From Halanaerobiaceae bacterium ANBcell28 (GTDB lineage Bacteria; Bacillota; Halanaerobiia; Halanaerobiales; DTU029), in assembly GCA_037623315.1 (NCBI GenBank), contig JBBJJH010000002.1:124001-188000 (forward strand): a DNA stretch of 64,000 nucleotides. The letters are read 5' to 3'. The notes beneath the pieces were generated by a model. The model was not told where the DNA came from and searched no databases. It was given only the letters and a program-made list of their open reading frames with translations. Position 1 is the first letter of the stretch, and each line of letters opens with the position of its first letter. The position numbers were made by a program, and so were the translations under genes. This document shows, piece by piece, positions 25,484 through 34,193 of the stretch.

Positions 25484-26938
25484 ATGTTTAATAGAAAATT
25501 ATTTTTAATTGCTTTATTACTTATGCTTGTATTTACTTTGGTGGCATGTATTAATGATTTCCCTCTTGACCTTCCTGAGATTGAACAAGCTATTGTTTCT
25601 GGTTATGTTACAGAAAATCAAGGGGGTCAAGTTGTAGAGGGAGTATCAGTTTATTATGATTCAGACATTGAAATTACATATACTGATTCTGATGGCTATT
25701 TTAGCCTGGTGGTTCCACCAGATGAATTTGTTGATATTATTTTAACTAAAGACAATTATGCTAGTGTTCGTTTACAAGATATTTGTGTAAAGAAAAATCA
25801 AGCATTAGATATAGAAATTCCTATTCGGAAGGATTTTAATCCAAATGAATCTCATGTACCTCCAAGTATTTCTGTTTTTGATTCTTTTACAGGAGATATA
25901 ATAGGAGCAGGGATGGAAGTATCAGGTCTTGTAGAGATTGAACTTGATGTTACAGCTGAAAATAGTCTTTTACATAGTTATTTTTATCTTGGCAATAGTA
26001 GGGGCAATATATTTTTTGAAGGTATTTATAGACCATCTTTTGAATTTGATAGCACTAGTTATCCAAATGGTGAAATATTATTGAACTTTATGGTGTATGA
26101 TTCAAATGAGAACCTTGCTAAATATAGTGTACCTGTAGTTATTAACAATGATCATGAATTAGTAGAAGAAGCTATTTGTGAGGTAGAGTATTTAAATATA
26201 TATGCAATAACTGCTGGAGAAAATATCGGATTATACAGACAGAAAGAGGATAGCTTATACGGGAAAACTGGCAACAAAAACGATTCTAATGTTCTTGAAA
26301 CAAGAAATGGTAGAAAATTAAATTTAAGAGCAGCAGATAGTTCAACAATATTCATAGATCTCTTCTGGAGTGAAGTAGAAAATGCGGATGGATATAAAAT
26401 CTATAGAAGTTTTGACCAAAAGAATTATGAATTATTATCTACTGTAACTAATCTAGAATATATAGATACTAGTGTAAAATTAGTTCCAGGGAAGACTACA
26501 TATTATAAAGTTGTACCTTATAATAGTTCAGGAACTGGTGAAGCAGTGGAAGCATTTGTAACACCTCTTCCTTCTATAAACGTATTTTTAGAAAGTCCGG
26601 CTAATAGAACAACTGATATTCCTCTTAAGCCAACTTTTAGCTGGATTTTAGAAAGTTCTGCACCTTTACCTGCTGATGTGGAGAAAGCATTTTTCTTAAC
26701 TTTATATGATGGAGTTGGATCTTTTCTAGGAGAACATATAATTTTTAACACAGAGGAATTTACTTTATCTCAAATTCTGAACCCTAATCGTATTTACATG
26801 TGGGATGTAGCTTATGCAGAAGTTTTTAAAACCTACTACTATGAAGACAAAGGAATATCAGAGGCTATTAGTGTTGCTGGTACAGGATGGGGTTCATTAA
26901 ATGGAGAATTTGTCTTTACTACTACAAGCTTTGAGTAA
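25484..26938 (+). CDS. Lipoprotein with carboxypeptidase-regulatory-like and FN3 domains
   Basis: The 484-residue secreted lipoprotein has a signal peptide with lipobox ('LVFTLVAC', Cys ~22). A carboxypeptidase-regulatory-like beta domain follows ('VSGYVTENQGGQVVEGVSVYYDSD...DSDGYFSLVVPPDEFVDI'), then an Ig-like segment, and a fibronectin type III-like domain at ~290-355 ('IDLFWSEVENADGYKIYRSFD', 'TTYYKVVPYNSSGTGEA'). The C-terminal beta domain has 'NRIYMWDVAYA'. The ATG at 25484 is used because the ATG at 25469 lies in the ribosome site. It sits 22 bases before a lipoprotein protease and probably forms a surface partner for it. Confidence 0.75.
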   Translation: MFNRKLFLIALLLMLVFTLVACINDFPLDLPEIEQAIVSGYVTENQGGQVVEGVSVYYDSDIEITYTDSDGYFSLVVPPDEFVDIILTKDNYASVRLQDICVKKNQALDIEIPIRKDFNPNESHVPPSISVFDSFTGDIIGAGMEVSGLVEIELDVTAENSLLHSYFYLGNSRGNIFFEGIYRPSFEFDSTSYPNGEILLNFMVYDSNENLAKYSVPVVINNDHELVEEAICEVEYLNIYAITAGENIGLYRQKEDSLYGKTGNKNDSNVLETRNGRKLNLRAADSSTIFIDLFWSEVENADGYKIYRSFDQKNYELLSTVTNLEYIDTSVKLVPGKTTYYKVVPYNSSGTGEAVEAFVTPLPSINVFLESPANRTTDIPLKPTFSWILESSAPLPADVEKAFFLTLYDGVGSFLGEHIIFNTEEFTLSQILNPNRIYMWDVAYAEVFKTYYYEDKGISEAISVAGTGWGSLNGEFVFTTTSFE

Positions 26939-26960
26939 TATGAAAGGGGAGTGATTATAT

Positions 26961-28781
26961 ATGAAGAATATTGTTTTGCTTACTTTTATGATTGTTATAA
27001 TATTTATTTTAGCAGCCTGTTCTAACATGCCCGGTTATCAAGTAATAGGGGAAAATGTTGAACTTGTCCCGGTACATGAGATGTTTGATTATAGTCTTAC
27101 AGATAATGTTTCTGATGAGGTACTAATAAAATCCAATCACTCATTAGAAGAATTATTGGATAGAGAGGGAAGTTATATAATTGATGAATGGCCAGAACTC
27201 GATTGGACACTTGTAAGAGTACCAGAAAAACAGGATATGTTTAGTTTTATAGAAAGATTAAAAGTTAGAAAAGAGGTAATATTAGTCGAGCCCAATATGG
27301 CTTATGAACTTCATAACGTAGGTTTTGTTAGTTTAGAGAATCTAAGCCTATATGACGATCAATGGGGTTTAAAGAATATTAATGCAGAAGCAGCCTGGGA
27401 GATTACAAAAGGGGATCCCAATGTAATAGTAGCTATTGTAGATACAGGTGTGGATATGAATCATATAGAATTTACTGATAAAATTTTTATTGGAGAATAT
27501 GATACTACTGGAGATGGAATGGGAGATATAGATGTAGATGGTCATGGTACGCATGTTGCCGGTATAGCTGCTGCATCTGCTGAATCAGGAAATATTGCTG
27601 GAGTGACCTGGGAAAGTCCGATTATGCCAATAAGAGTGATGGATGATTACGGAGGGATATCTACCAATTACCTAGTAGAAGCTATGTATTATTTGGGGGA
27701 TTTTGCAGAAAATAATCCTGATTATAGAGTGGTTGCTAATATGAGTATCGGTGGTAGAGGATACAGTTTTGCCTTTAAAGATGCTATTGATTATGCAGCC
27801 GATAGAGGCGTCTTATTAGTAGCTTCAGCAGGTAATGACTCTAAAAGGGTATTGAATTACCCTGCTGCTTATAATGGAGTGCTTACAGTAGCAGCATCAA
27901 CTCCTTATGATTTAGCAACAGATTTTTCTACTATCGGTTATTGGAACTCAGTAGCAGCCCCAGGAGAGAGGATATTATCAACAGTGCTGAATGATGGATA
28001 TGAAAAATGGGAAGGTACATCTATGTCTTCACCATTTGTTACAGGTGCTGCCGCACTGTTGTTAGCTGAAAATCGTGATTTATCTCCTGTACAGATAATG
28101 AATCAGATAGAACAGACTGCTGATGGTGTAGAATTTACAGAAGAACTTGGTTATGGAATTTTAGATGTAGGAGCAATGTTAGGCGAGATTGCCCCAATGG
28201 AATATGGTACTTTACATGTCCAATCCAACATCGATAATACTACTGCTTATTTAGGTTATGGTGTAATTACAATTTTTGATTCTAATGGCTTATTAATTAA
28301 TCATGGAAGCACAGGAAAAGATGGTAATCATATATTTTCTGCGTTGAAATCAGGAAACTATACTATAAACCTTTCAGTTTTTGGACCAGGAGTTAACTTC
28401 ATAGATTCAAAAGCAGTAAACATAAGGGCGGGAACAAAAGAAACAATAGAGTTTCACGTTGATAATTTACCAGATTCTATTTATTCTGAAGAATTATTTA
28501 CTCTAGATATTAATGAAGATGAGTATTATTTTAAAAAAGAGTTTGACTTAAATACTGGCTTTTATGAGTTTATCACTAGTGAATATCAAGATATTGATTT
28601 TGATACAAACTTATATGTATATGATTCTGACAATAATCTTATAGCTTCACATATATATGGTTGGAATGCTTATTTGTATCTGTATTTAGAAGAAGGAACA
28701 TATACTGTTGTAATTGAGGATTATTATGCAGAATATCCATTAAATTGTACATTTGTCATTAATCAATTTATTGCCAATTAG
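26961..28781 (+). CDS. Subtilisin-like serine protease (S8), lipoprotein
   Basis: The 606-residue protein has a lipobox signal peptide ('FILAACSN'), a propeptide region (~residues 50-125) and a full S8 catalytic domain with Asp161 ('AIVDTGVD'), His195 ('DGHGTHVAG') and Ser354 ('GTSMSSPFVTGAAALLL'). The C-terminal ~190 residues hold two beta modules: one CarboxypepD-like ('DSNGLLINHGSTGKDG') and one PPC-like ('DINEDEYYFKKEF...YVVIEDYY'-type). It should degrade or process proteins at the cell surface or periplasm. The layout resembles fervidolysin-type proteases. It is co-transcribed with the upstream lipoprotein. Confidence 0.92.
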   Translation: MKNIVLLTFMIVIIFILAACSNMPGYQVIGENVELVPVHEMFDYSLTDNVSDEVLIKSNHSLEELLDREGSYIIDEWPELDWTLVRVPEKQDMFSFIERLKVRKEVILVEPNMAYELHNVGFVSLENLSLYDDQWGLKNINAEAAWEITKGDPNVIVAIVDTGVDMNHIEFTDKIFIGEYDTTGDGMGDIDVDGHGTHVAGIAAASAESGNIAGVTWESPIMPIRVMDDYGGISTNYLVEAMYYLGDFAENNPDYRVVANMSIGGRGYSFAFKDAIDYAADRGVLLVASAGNDSKRVLNYPAAYNGVLTVAASTPYDLATDFSTIGYWNSVAAPGERILSTVLNDGYEKWEGTSMSSPFVTGAAALLLAENRDLSPVQIMNQIEQTADGVEFTEELGYGILDVGAMLGEIAPMEYGTLHVQSNIDNTTAYLGYGVITIFDSNGLLINHGSTGKDGNHIFSALKSGNYTINLSVFGPGVNFIDSKAVNIRAGTKETIEFHVDNLPDSIYSEELFTLDINEDEYYFKKEFDLNTGFYEFITSEYQDIDFDTNLYVYDSDNNLIASHIYGWNAYLYLYLEEGTYTVVIEDYYAEYPLNCTFVINQFIAN

Positions 28782-28897
28782 TTTTTTGATATTACATCAT
28801 TCAAGAAAATTCTAATTTTACTCTCGAGCACTACTGTTTGTTTTGATCTTAATATAAAGGTTAAAATAGAATTGCTAGTGCTCTTTTTGTTTCCCAT
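28778..28897 (-). CDS. Small basic protein (39 residues), unknown
   Basis: A strong minus-strand ribosome site 'aaggagag' lies seven bases before an ATG that opens 39 codons ('MGNKKSTSN...FLNDVISKN'). It is basic, with an amphipathic helix-like middle ('ILTFILRSKQTVVL'). Longer upstream reading in the same frame has no ribosome site. The stop overlaps the stop of the convergent protease gene by a few bases. The family is not recognised, and it may be an unannotated microprotein. Confidence 0.45.
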   Translation of the reverse strand: MGNKKSTSNSILTFILRSKQTVVLESKIRIFLNDVISKN

Positions 28898-29068
28898 TCC
28901 AAGTCTCTCCTTAAATTTTAGAACTTCTACTAAAGTATAGCAAAGTCTAGATGAGTTTTCTGCAAAAAAACACAATAATATGCATAATTCGCCATTGATT
29001 ATTTAAAGGTATTTCCCTTTCGATATAGAATAAATCTATATAGCATTAACATGGAAAGAGGTGTTATC

Positions 29069-31072
29069 ATGGCAGTTATATATACTGGGCCTACAGGTTC
29101 AGGAAAAACAAGCATTTTGCTTGATAAATATAATGAAATTAGTAGACAAAACAGGACTGATGACTGCCTGGTTTTTCTAAAAAATAGAGCTAGTATTGCT
29201 GAATGGACATCTAAACTGGAACTTGAAATAATTGGAGCAATGAATATCTATACATATTTTTCTTTTGTGCAAAAGGAAATTAAAAATTATTGGACTTACC
29301 TGGAAAGTTCTTTTCCTGGAGGGGCTAAGAATATAGAGCCTACTTTTATGAATGTTGAGACTTCTCATTATATTATGAGTAAATATGTTGACAAGCATAG
29401 GGTGAGGAAAGATATTTTTGAATATCTTAATGCTGGTACTTCTCAAATTGCTGTTCAATTAATTGATAATCTAAATCAGGCTGCTATGAATTTGCTAAGT
29501 TTTGAAGATTTAAAAGAACGTTTATTATCATGGGCTGGAAGTGAGCAGGAGAAAAGACTTGTCTTCAATGAAGCCATTTCTATCATGAAAGTTTTTCGAA
29601 AATTTTGTATGGAAAATAGGATTCTAGATTATTCTTTGATTATAGATTTGTTTAATAAGCATTTATTAAATAGACCTGAGTATATATCAGAATTAGGAAG
29701 TAAGTATAGTCATATCTTTATAGATAATTTAGAAAAGACTGTACCTTCAGCTCAGCAATTTTATTTAAATTTATTGAAGAAAGAAGATAATGTCTTTATG
29801 GCATTTAATCCTGAAGAAAGGATTAATAGATTTTTTGGTGGTAATGCGGATTTAGCTAAAAAAAGCTTTTTCTCAAAAGCTAAAATTATTAATCTAGATA
29901 GTTCATATACTTCTTCAGATGAAGCACGTGATTTAGCTAAATCACTATATGGAGCAATTTTTAAAGGTCAAGCTATTAAAAAAACTAAATTTATAAAGGG
30001 AGAAATTGAAAGTGAATTTAGAGGCGATATGCTCATTAAGACAGCTGAGAAAGTAGTTGAATTAATTGAAGCAGGAACTGATCCTGATGAGATAGCTTTA
30101 ATTGCTCCCAATATTGATAAAGTTATGGAGTTCACTTATGAACGCTATTTTACTAAAAAAGGCTATAATTTTTTTAACATGAGTCGTTCCAAAAGGTTGG
30201 TGGATTTACCTTACTCACAGGCTTTGATAACTTTGACATTATTGACAAATCTTGATTGGAGAGAACAGATTACATACTCTTCTTTACAGCAGACACTTAG
30301 TCTTGTTTTAAAGTTAGATCCTATCAGGGCAGCACTACTGGCTGATGAGATATTCAAGAATAATTTTGTATTAGCAGAATTAGATGATATAGACTTAAGG
30401 TCCAGGATAGGTTTTGATTTTTCGGAAAGGTATAATTATTTAAGAAATTGGATTGAAGGTAAAAAAGATCAGACTATTGATCTAGAATATTTCTTTCAAT
30501 TGGTATTTGCTGAACTTCTCGCACCTCTTGAGCCAGACTATCAGGACATATTATCATGCAGACAGATGATTGATTCTATTAGTAATTTTCAAAAGGTAGT
30601 TAAAAACTTTAAAGATTTTAAGGAAAAAGAAATGGGTAAGCATTTTATTGATATGATATTTAAAGGTACACTGGCAGCAGAATTTTTGTATAATATACCT
30701 GAAGATCTGCAAAAAATTGTCCTGACTACTCCTTATAAATTTTTGTTTAATCCTGAAATTAAGTCAGTTAAATATCTCTTCTGGATGGATATATCCAGTA
30801 AGAATTGGTTGCGAAGTATAGCAAAAGAGCTGACGAATCCTTATTTACTTGCTCCCCAAAGAAAGGATTCTCCTCACTGGGATGATGAACTAGATCAGAG
30901 TTTGCGAAAAGAACAATTGTTAGATTATCTACAAAGTATTTTAAGCAAATGTACTGATGGTTTGTATTTAGCAGATAGTTTCCTTAATAGTAGAGGTTGG
31001 GAGCAGGAAGGGCCATTATATGATTGGATGCATAGTGCTGAGATAAGGGGTGAATTAATTGATAAAGCTTAG
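29069..31072 (+). CDS. AddB-like P-loop protein (UvrD fold, degenerate Walker B)
   Basis: The 667-residue protein starts with Walker A 'GPTGSGKTS' (residues 7-15) and follows the UvrD/AddB fold. The position of motif II reads 'HIFIDNLEKTVPSAQQFY' (Asp219-Asn220), so the catalytic Glu of DExx is missing. The motif III-like 'NVFMAFNPEERINRFFGG' is also altered. It therefore probably does not hydrolyse ATP as a motor. In this it resembles AddB, whose only intact motif is Walker A, but it is far shorter (AddB is ~1,150 residues) and lacks the C-terminal nuclease. The ATG after 'gaaagaggtg' is used, not the ATG 18 bases earlier. It overlaps the helicase gene by 14 bases. Confidence 0.7.
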   Translation: MAVIYTGPTGSGKTSILLDKYNEISRQNRTDDCLVFLKNRASIAEWTSKLELEIIGAMNIYTYFSFVQKEIKNYWTYLESSFPGGAKNIEPTFMNVETSHYIMSKYVDKHRVRKDIFEYLNAGTSQIAVQLIDNLNQAAMNLLSFEDLKERLLSWAGSEQEKRLVFNEAISIMKVFRKFCMENRILDYSLIIDLFNKHLLNRPEYISELGSKYSHIFIDNLEKTVPSAQQFYLNLLKKEDNVFMAFNPEERINRFFGGNADLAKKSFFSKAKIINLDSSYTSSDEARDLAKSLYGAIFKGQAIKKTKFIKGEIESEFRGDMLIKTAEKVVELIEAGTDPDEIALIAPNIDKVMEFTYERYFTKKGYNFFNMSRSKRLVDLPYSQALITLTLLTNLDWREQITYSSLQQTLSLVLKLDPIRAALLADEIFKNNFVLAELDDIDLRSRIGFDFSERYNYLRNWIEGKKDQTIDLEYFFQLVFAELLAPLEPDYQDILSCRQMIDSISNFQKVVKNFKDFKEKEMGKHFIDMIFKGTLAAEFLYNIPEDLQKIVLTTPYKFLFNPEIKSVKYLFWMDISSKNWLRSIAKELTNPYLLAPQRKDSPHWDDELDQSLRKEQLLDYLQSILSKCTDGLYLADSFLNSRGWEQEGPLYDWMHSAEIRGELIDKA

Positions 31073-33281
31073 ACCTGGACAGATAGAAGTAGCTGAATAT
31101 AGGGGCGGTAAAATGGCAGTGCCAGCTGTGCCAGGTGCAGGTAAGACCACAGTGCTCGCCTATCTGGCTGCTGAGCTAATAGAACAGGGCTATACTGGAA
31201 AAGGAAAGATATTGATTGTAACATACATGAATTCAGCAGTGGCTAATTTTCGTTCCCGTATCGGAGATTATCTTGAAGCAAAAGGATTGTCAAGAAATAG
31301 GGGATATGAGGTAAGGACATTGCATTCCCTTGCGTTAAATATTTTGAAGGAGAAGCCTGAATTCTTATTAATAAATGATGACTTTAAAATTATAGATCCT
31401 GATCAAAAAGGACGTATACTTCGAGAAATTTTTGATGAATGGGTGAAGGATAATATAGGTATTTTCTTCAAGTATTTTGATTCTGATTATATTGATTATA
31501 ATCGAGCTAGAGAAAAGTGGCGTGATAAAGATTTCCCAAACTTTATAGATAATATGATCTCGCAGTTTAAAACATATGGTCTTAATAAAGATGATGTATA
31601 TGCTTTGCAGGGGAAAGCAGTGAATGATAGCTATCTTGATTGGGCTTTTAGTATTTATGCTAAATATGATAAAAAAATGAAACATAATGGATTCCTTGAT
31701 TTTGATGATTTGATATCTTATTCCCTGGAATTATTGGAGAAAGATGATTTGCTTTTGGAAAGATTACAGGGGAAATATAGCTTTATCTTTGAAGATGAAG
31801 CACAGGATTCTAACTTGCGCTTAAATAGAATATTGTCTTTGCTTTCAAAAAAGAGCGGTAATTTAGCTAGAGTAGGAGATTCAAATCAGGCCATTATGGG
31901 GACTTTTACTGCAGCTAATCCCATACTTTTTCGCAAATATACTGATAGTAAAGATGTTAATAAACGTTCAATTCTCTATTCCAGTCGTAGTAGTGAAGAC
32001 ATTATTGATTTTGCAAACTATCTTGTGAAATGGACTGTTAATGAACATCCAGTTGAAGTATGTAGAAAAGCACTTGAAGAGAAGTATATATATCCTGTAG
32101 ATGAAAACGATCCTTTTCCTAATCCAGAAACAGAAGGCTACACTATTGCCTGCAATTCTTTTTCTACTTCAAAAAAGGAAATAGAGATGGTATCCAAATT
32201 TGCCCAAAGTCATCTAGATGATAATCCTGAGAATACTGTAGCTATTTTATTACCATCAAAATATATAATAGGATCTGTAATTGAAAATTTAGAAAAACTT
32301 GATATAGAGTATGAATGTATGAGTGATCAAATTGCCGAAAGGCTGGTAATATTGAAAGACTTTAAAAAAATAATATATTATTTAGCTGAACCTCATAAGA
32401 AGGCTAATTTAATCAAGGTTTTAGAGGAAATTTTACTATCTTTTTTAATTGAAGAAGGGGACGAATTAGAATTTCTAGATAGAATCTTTGAAAAATATTC
32501 AGCGGAGGAGTTAATCTACCCTATAGGAGGAGAATTACGTCTTCATGAATATCTTGATCATATGGTAGATGATAATCTAATGTCTTCTTTGCTAGATAGT
32601 CTTGAAAGATTATCATTATGGATTGATGCTAGTGTAAAACTTCCACCTGATGAACTGGTATTGTTTTTAGCAGAACAGCTAGATTTAAAGGAGGAGGAGT
32701 TAGCTCTTGCTCAGAATATAGCTTTAGAGATAAAGATTCAATTAGATGAAAATCCTCACTGGAAATTACACGAGATTGCAGATCAGCTCCCTAGACTAGA
32801 AGATAGTTTTAAGAATTTTGCTAGAAATATATATGACCGTAAAGGCTTTGAACCAGCACCTGGGAAAGTGACTATTACTACTTATCACAAATCTAAGGGT
32901 CTAGAGTGGGATACGGTTTTCTTAACTAATTTAAGTGATAACAATTTTCCATCTTCGCTGGATGATAAGTTTCGATCTGAATATTACTATTTAAAGGATG
33001 GATATAGCAATCCAGCCGCTGTAGCTAAGGCCAATCTAGAAAATCTTATAAATGAAAAATACCAGGATGATCCACAGAGGGAAGCAAATCTAGAGTTTAT
33101 TAATGAAAGATTAAGATTGTTGTATGTAGGTATTACTCGGGCCAAAAGAAACCTAATGTTGACAGCTCATAGAGAAGTTATATATGATAACGGTAATAGT
33201 AAGGATGTTAATGAAGCATTGCCATTTTTAAAATTACAGGAGTTTGCTAAAAATGCTTCTGGCCGTTTGAAATCTAAATAA
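31059..33281 (+). CDS. UvrD/AddA-like superfamily 1 helicase
   Basis: The 740-residue helicase carries all SF1A motifs: Walker A 'VPGAGKTT' (24-31), 'RTLHSLAL' (Ib region), motif II 'DEAQD' (246-250), motif III 'VGDSNQAIMGT', motif V 'ITTYHKSKGLEWDTVFL' and motif VI 'LLYVGITRAKRNL'. The C-terminal RecB-type nuclease of AddA is absent. A TTG start inside the previous gene is used ('aaggggtg' upstream). Its place between an AddB-like protein and a lone nuclease suggests it is the motor of a three-subunit AddAB-type complex for double-strand-break end processing. A free-standing PcrA/UvrD-like repair helicase is the alternative. Confidence 0.85.
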   Translation: MIKLRPGQIEVAEYRGGKMAVPAVPGAGKTTVLAYLAAELIEQGYTGKGKILIVTYMNSAVANFRSRIGDYLEAKGLSRNRGYEVRTLHSLALNILKEKPEFLLINDDFKIIDPDQKGRILREIFDEWVKDNIGIFFKYFDSDYIDYNRAREKWRDKDFPNFIDNMISQFKTYGLNKDDVYALQGKAVNDSYLDWAFSIYAKYDKKMKHNGFLDFDDLISYSLELLEKDDLLLERLQGKYSFIFEDEAQDSNLRLNRILSLLSKKSGNLARVGDSNQAIMGTFTAANPILFRKYTDSKDVNKRSILYSSRSSEDIIDFANYLVKWTVNEHPVEVCRKALEEKYIYPVDENDPFPNPETEGYTIACNSFSTSKKEIEMVSKFAQSHLDDNPENTVAILLPSKYIIGSVIENLEKLDIEYECMSDQIAERLVILKDFKKIIYYLAEPHKKANLIKVLEEILLSFLIEEGDELEFLDRIFEKYSAEELIYPIGGELRLHEYLDHMVDDNLMSSLLDSLERLSLWIDASVKLPPDELVLFLAEQLDLKEEELALAQNIALEIKIQLDENPHWKLHEIADQLPRLEDSFKNFARNIYDRKGFEPAPGKVTITTYHKSKGLEWDTVFLTNLSDNNFPSSLDDKFRSEYYYLKDGYSNPAAVAKANLENLINEKYQDDPQREANLEFINERLRLLYVGITRAKRNLMLTAHREVIYDNGNSKDVNEALPFLKLQEFAKNASGRLKSK

Positions 33282-33369
33282 AAAAATTTGTTTATTTGTG
33301 TATTTTTTATTAAACTCAGATACGGACAGTAATAGGCCATTAAGGTCGCAGAAAAAGAGGTGTATATAT

Positions 33370-34179
33370 ATGTTAATATCTAACATAGAGGAACTTTATT
33401 TTAGCCAGTCTGCTTTTGCAGTATATCAAAAATGTCCTTTGCGTTTTCGCTATCGTTATCTGGATGGTTTGTTCTGGCCTCAGGATTGGGGTGGAAGCGA
33501 AGATCAGAAGGAATTGATAGAAATGGGAAGCAAATTTCATCGTCTTGCACAAAGGTATTATGCAAGGGGTGAAGAAATAGCAGAAGAAATACTAAGTGGC
33601 CAACTTAGACTATGGTTTGATAAATTAAAGGAGTTTAAACCATTTAATAGTTTTGATGATTTCTATCCCGAACAGGAGATGCGTATAAATAAAGGCGGAA
33701 TGAAATTACTGGTAAAGTTCGATCTATTATTTTCTAGTAAAAATGAAGATAAACTTATTATATATGACTGGAAGACTAATAAACAGCCTCTATCTGCACA
33801 AAATTTGCAGGATAATATCCAGACAAGATTGTATTTATATGTCTTATATCAGGCAGGTGAGAAGTATTATCAATACCAAACAGAGAACCGTCCCCCGTTT
33901 GGTATTGTTTATTGGAACCCGCGTTTTCCTGATGATAAGGTGACTATTACTTATAATAATAAGAAGTTTCAGCAAGATGAAAGATACTTTCTGGACTTAG
34001 TGCAGGAGATAAAGGGACTTGATTATCATCAATTTACTGCAACAGAGGACCCTGCTATTTGTAAATATTGCGAGTATCGACCAATATGCCATGGTAAAAA
34101 GGCTGAATTTATAGCTGTGGAAGAAGATGATCTTGATCTAAATCTGGATTGGGATACTATTGACGAAATAGATTTTTAA
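33370..34179 (+). CDS. Stand-alone PD-(D/E)XK nuclease with Fe-S cluster (RecB/AddB/Cas4-like)
   Basis: The 269-residue protein holds the nuclease core 'KFDLLF...IIYDWKTNKQ' (D133-W-K135) with a following QxxxY-type helix ('QTRLYLYVLY'). Four cysteines are placed as in AddB and Cas4: Cys22 ('KCPLRFRYRYL') and Cys231, Cys234, Cys240 ('CKYCEYRPIC'). They should bind a 4Fe-4S cluster that pins the N- and C-terminal parts. I start at the ATG after 'aaagaggtg', removing 24 upstream codons. Because no CRISPR is near and two AddAB-like subunits precede it, it is more likely the nuclease of that complex than Cas4. Confidence 0.85.
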   Translation: MLISNIEELYFSQSAFAVYQKCPLRFRYRYLDGLFWPQDWGGSEDQKELIEMGSKFHRLAQRYYARGEEIAEEILSGQLRLWFDKLKEFKPFNSFDDFYPEQEMRINKGGMKLLVKFDLLFSSKNEDKLIIYDWKTNKQPLSAQNLQDNIQTRLYLYVLYQAGEKYYQYQTENRPPFGIVYWNPRFPDDKVTITYNNKKFQQDERYFLDLVQEIKGLDYHQFTATEDPAICKYCEYRPICHGKKAEFIAVEEDDLDLNLDWDTIDEIDF

Positions 34180-34193
34180 TCAAAGGAGTCATT

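Noticed and set aside
33370-34179. Cas4 and hence a CRISPR system
   Set aside because: No repeat-spacer array or other cas gene is present, and the neighbours are AddAB-like subunits and recJ.
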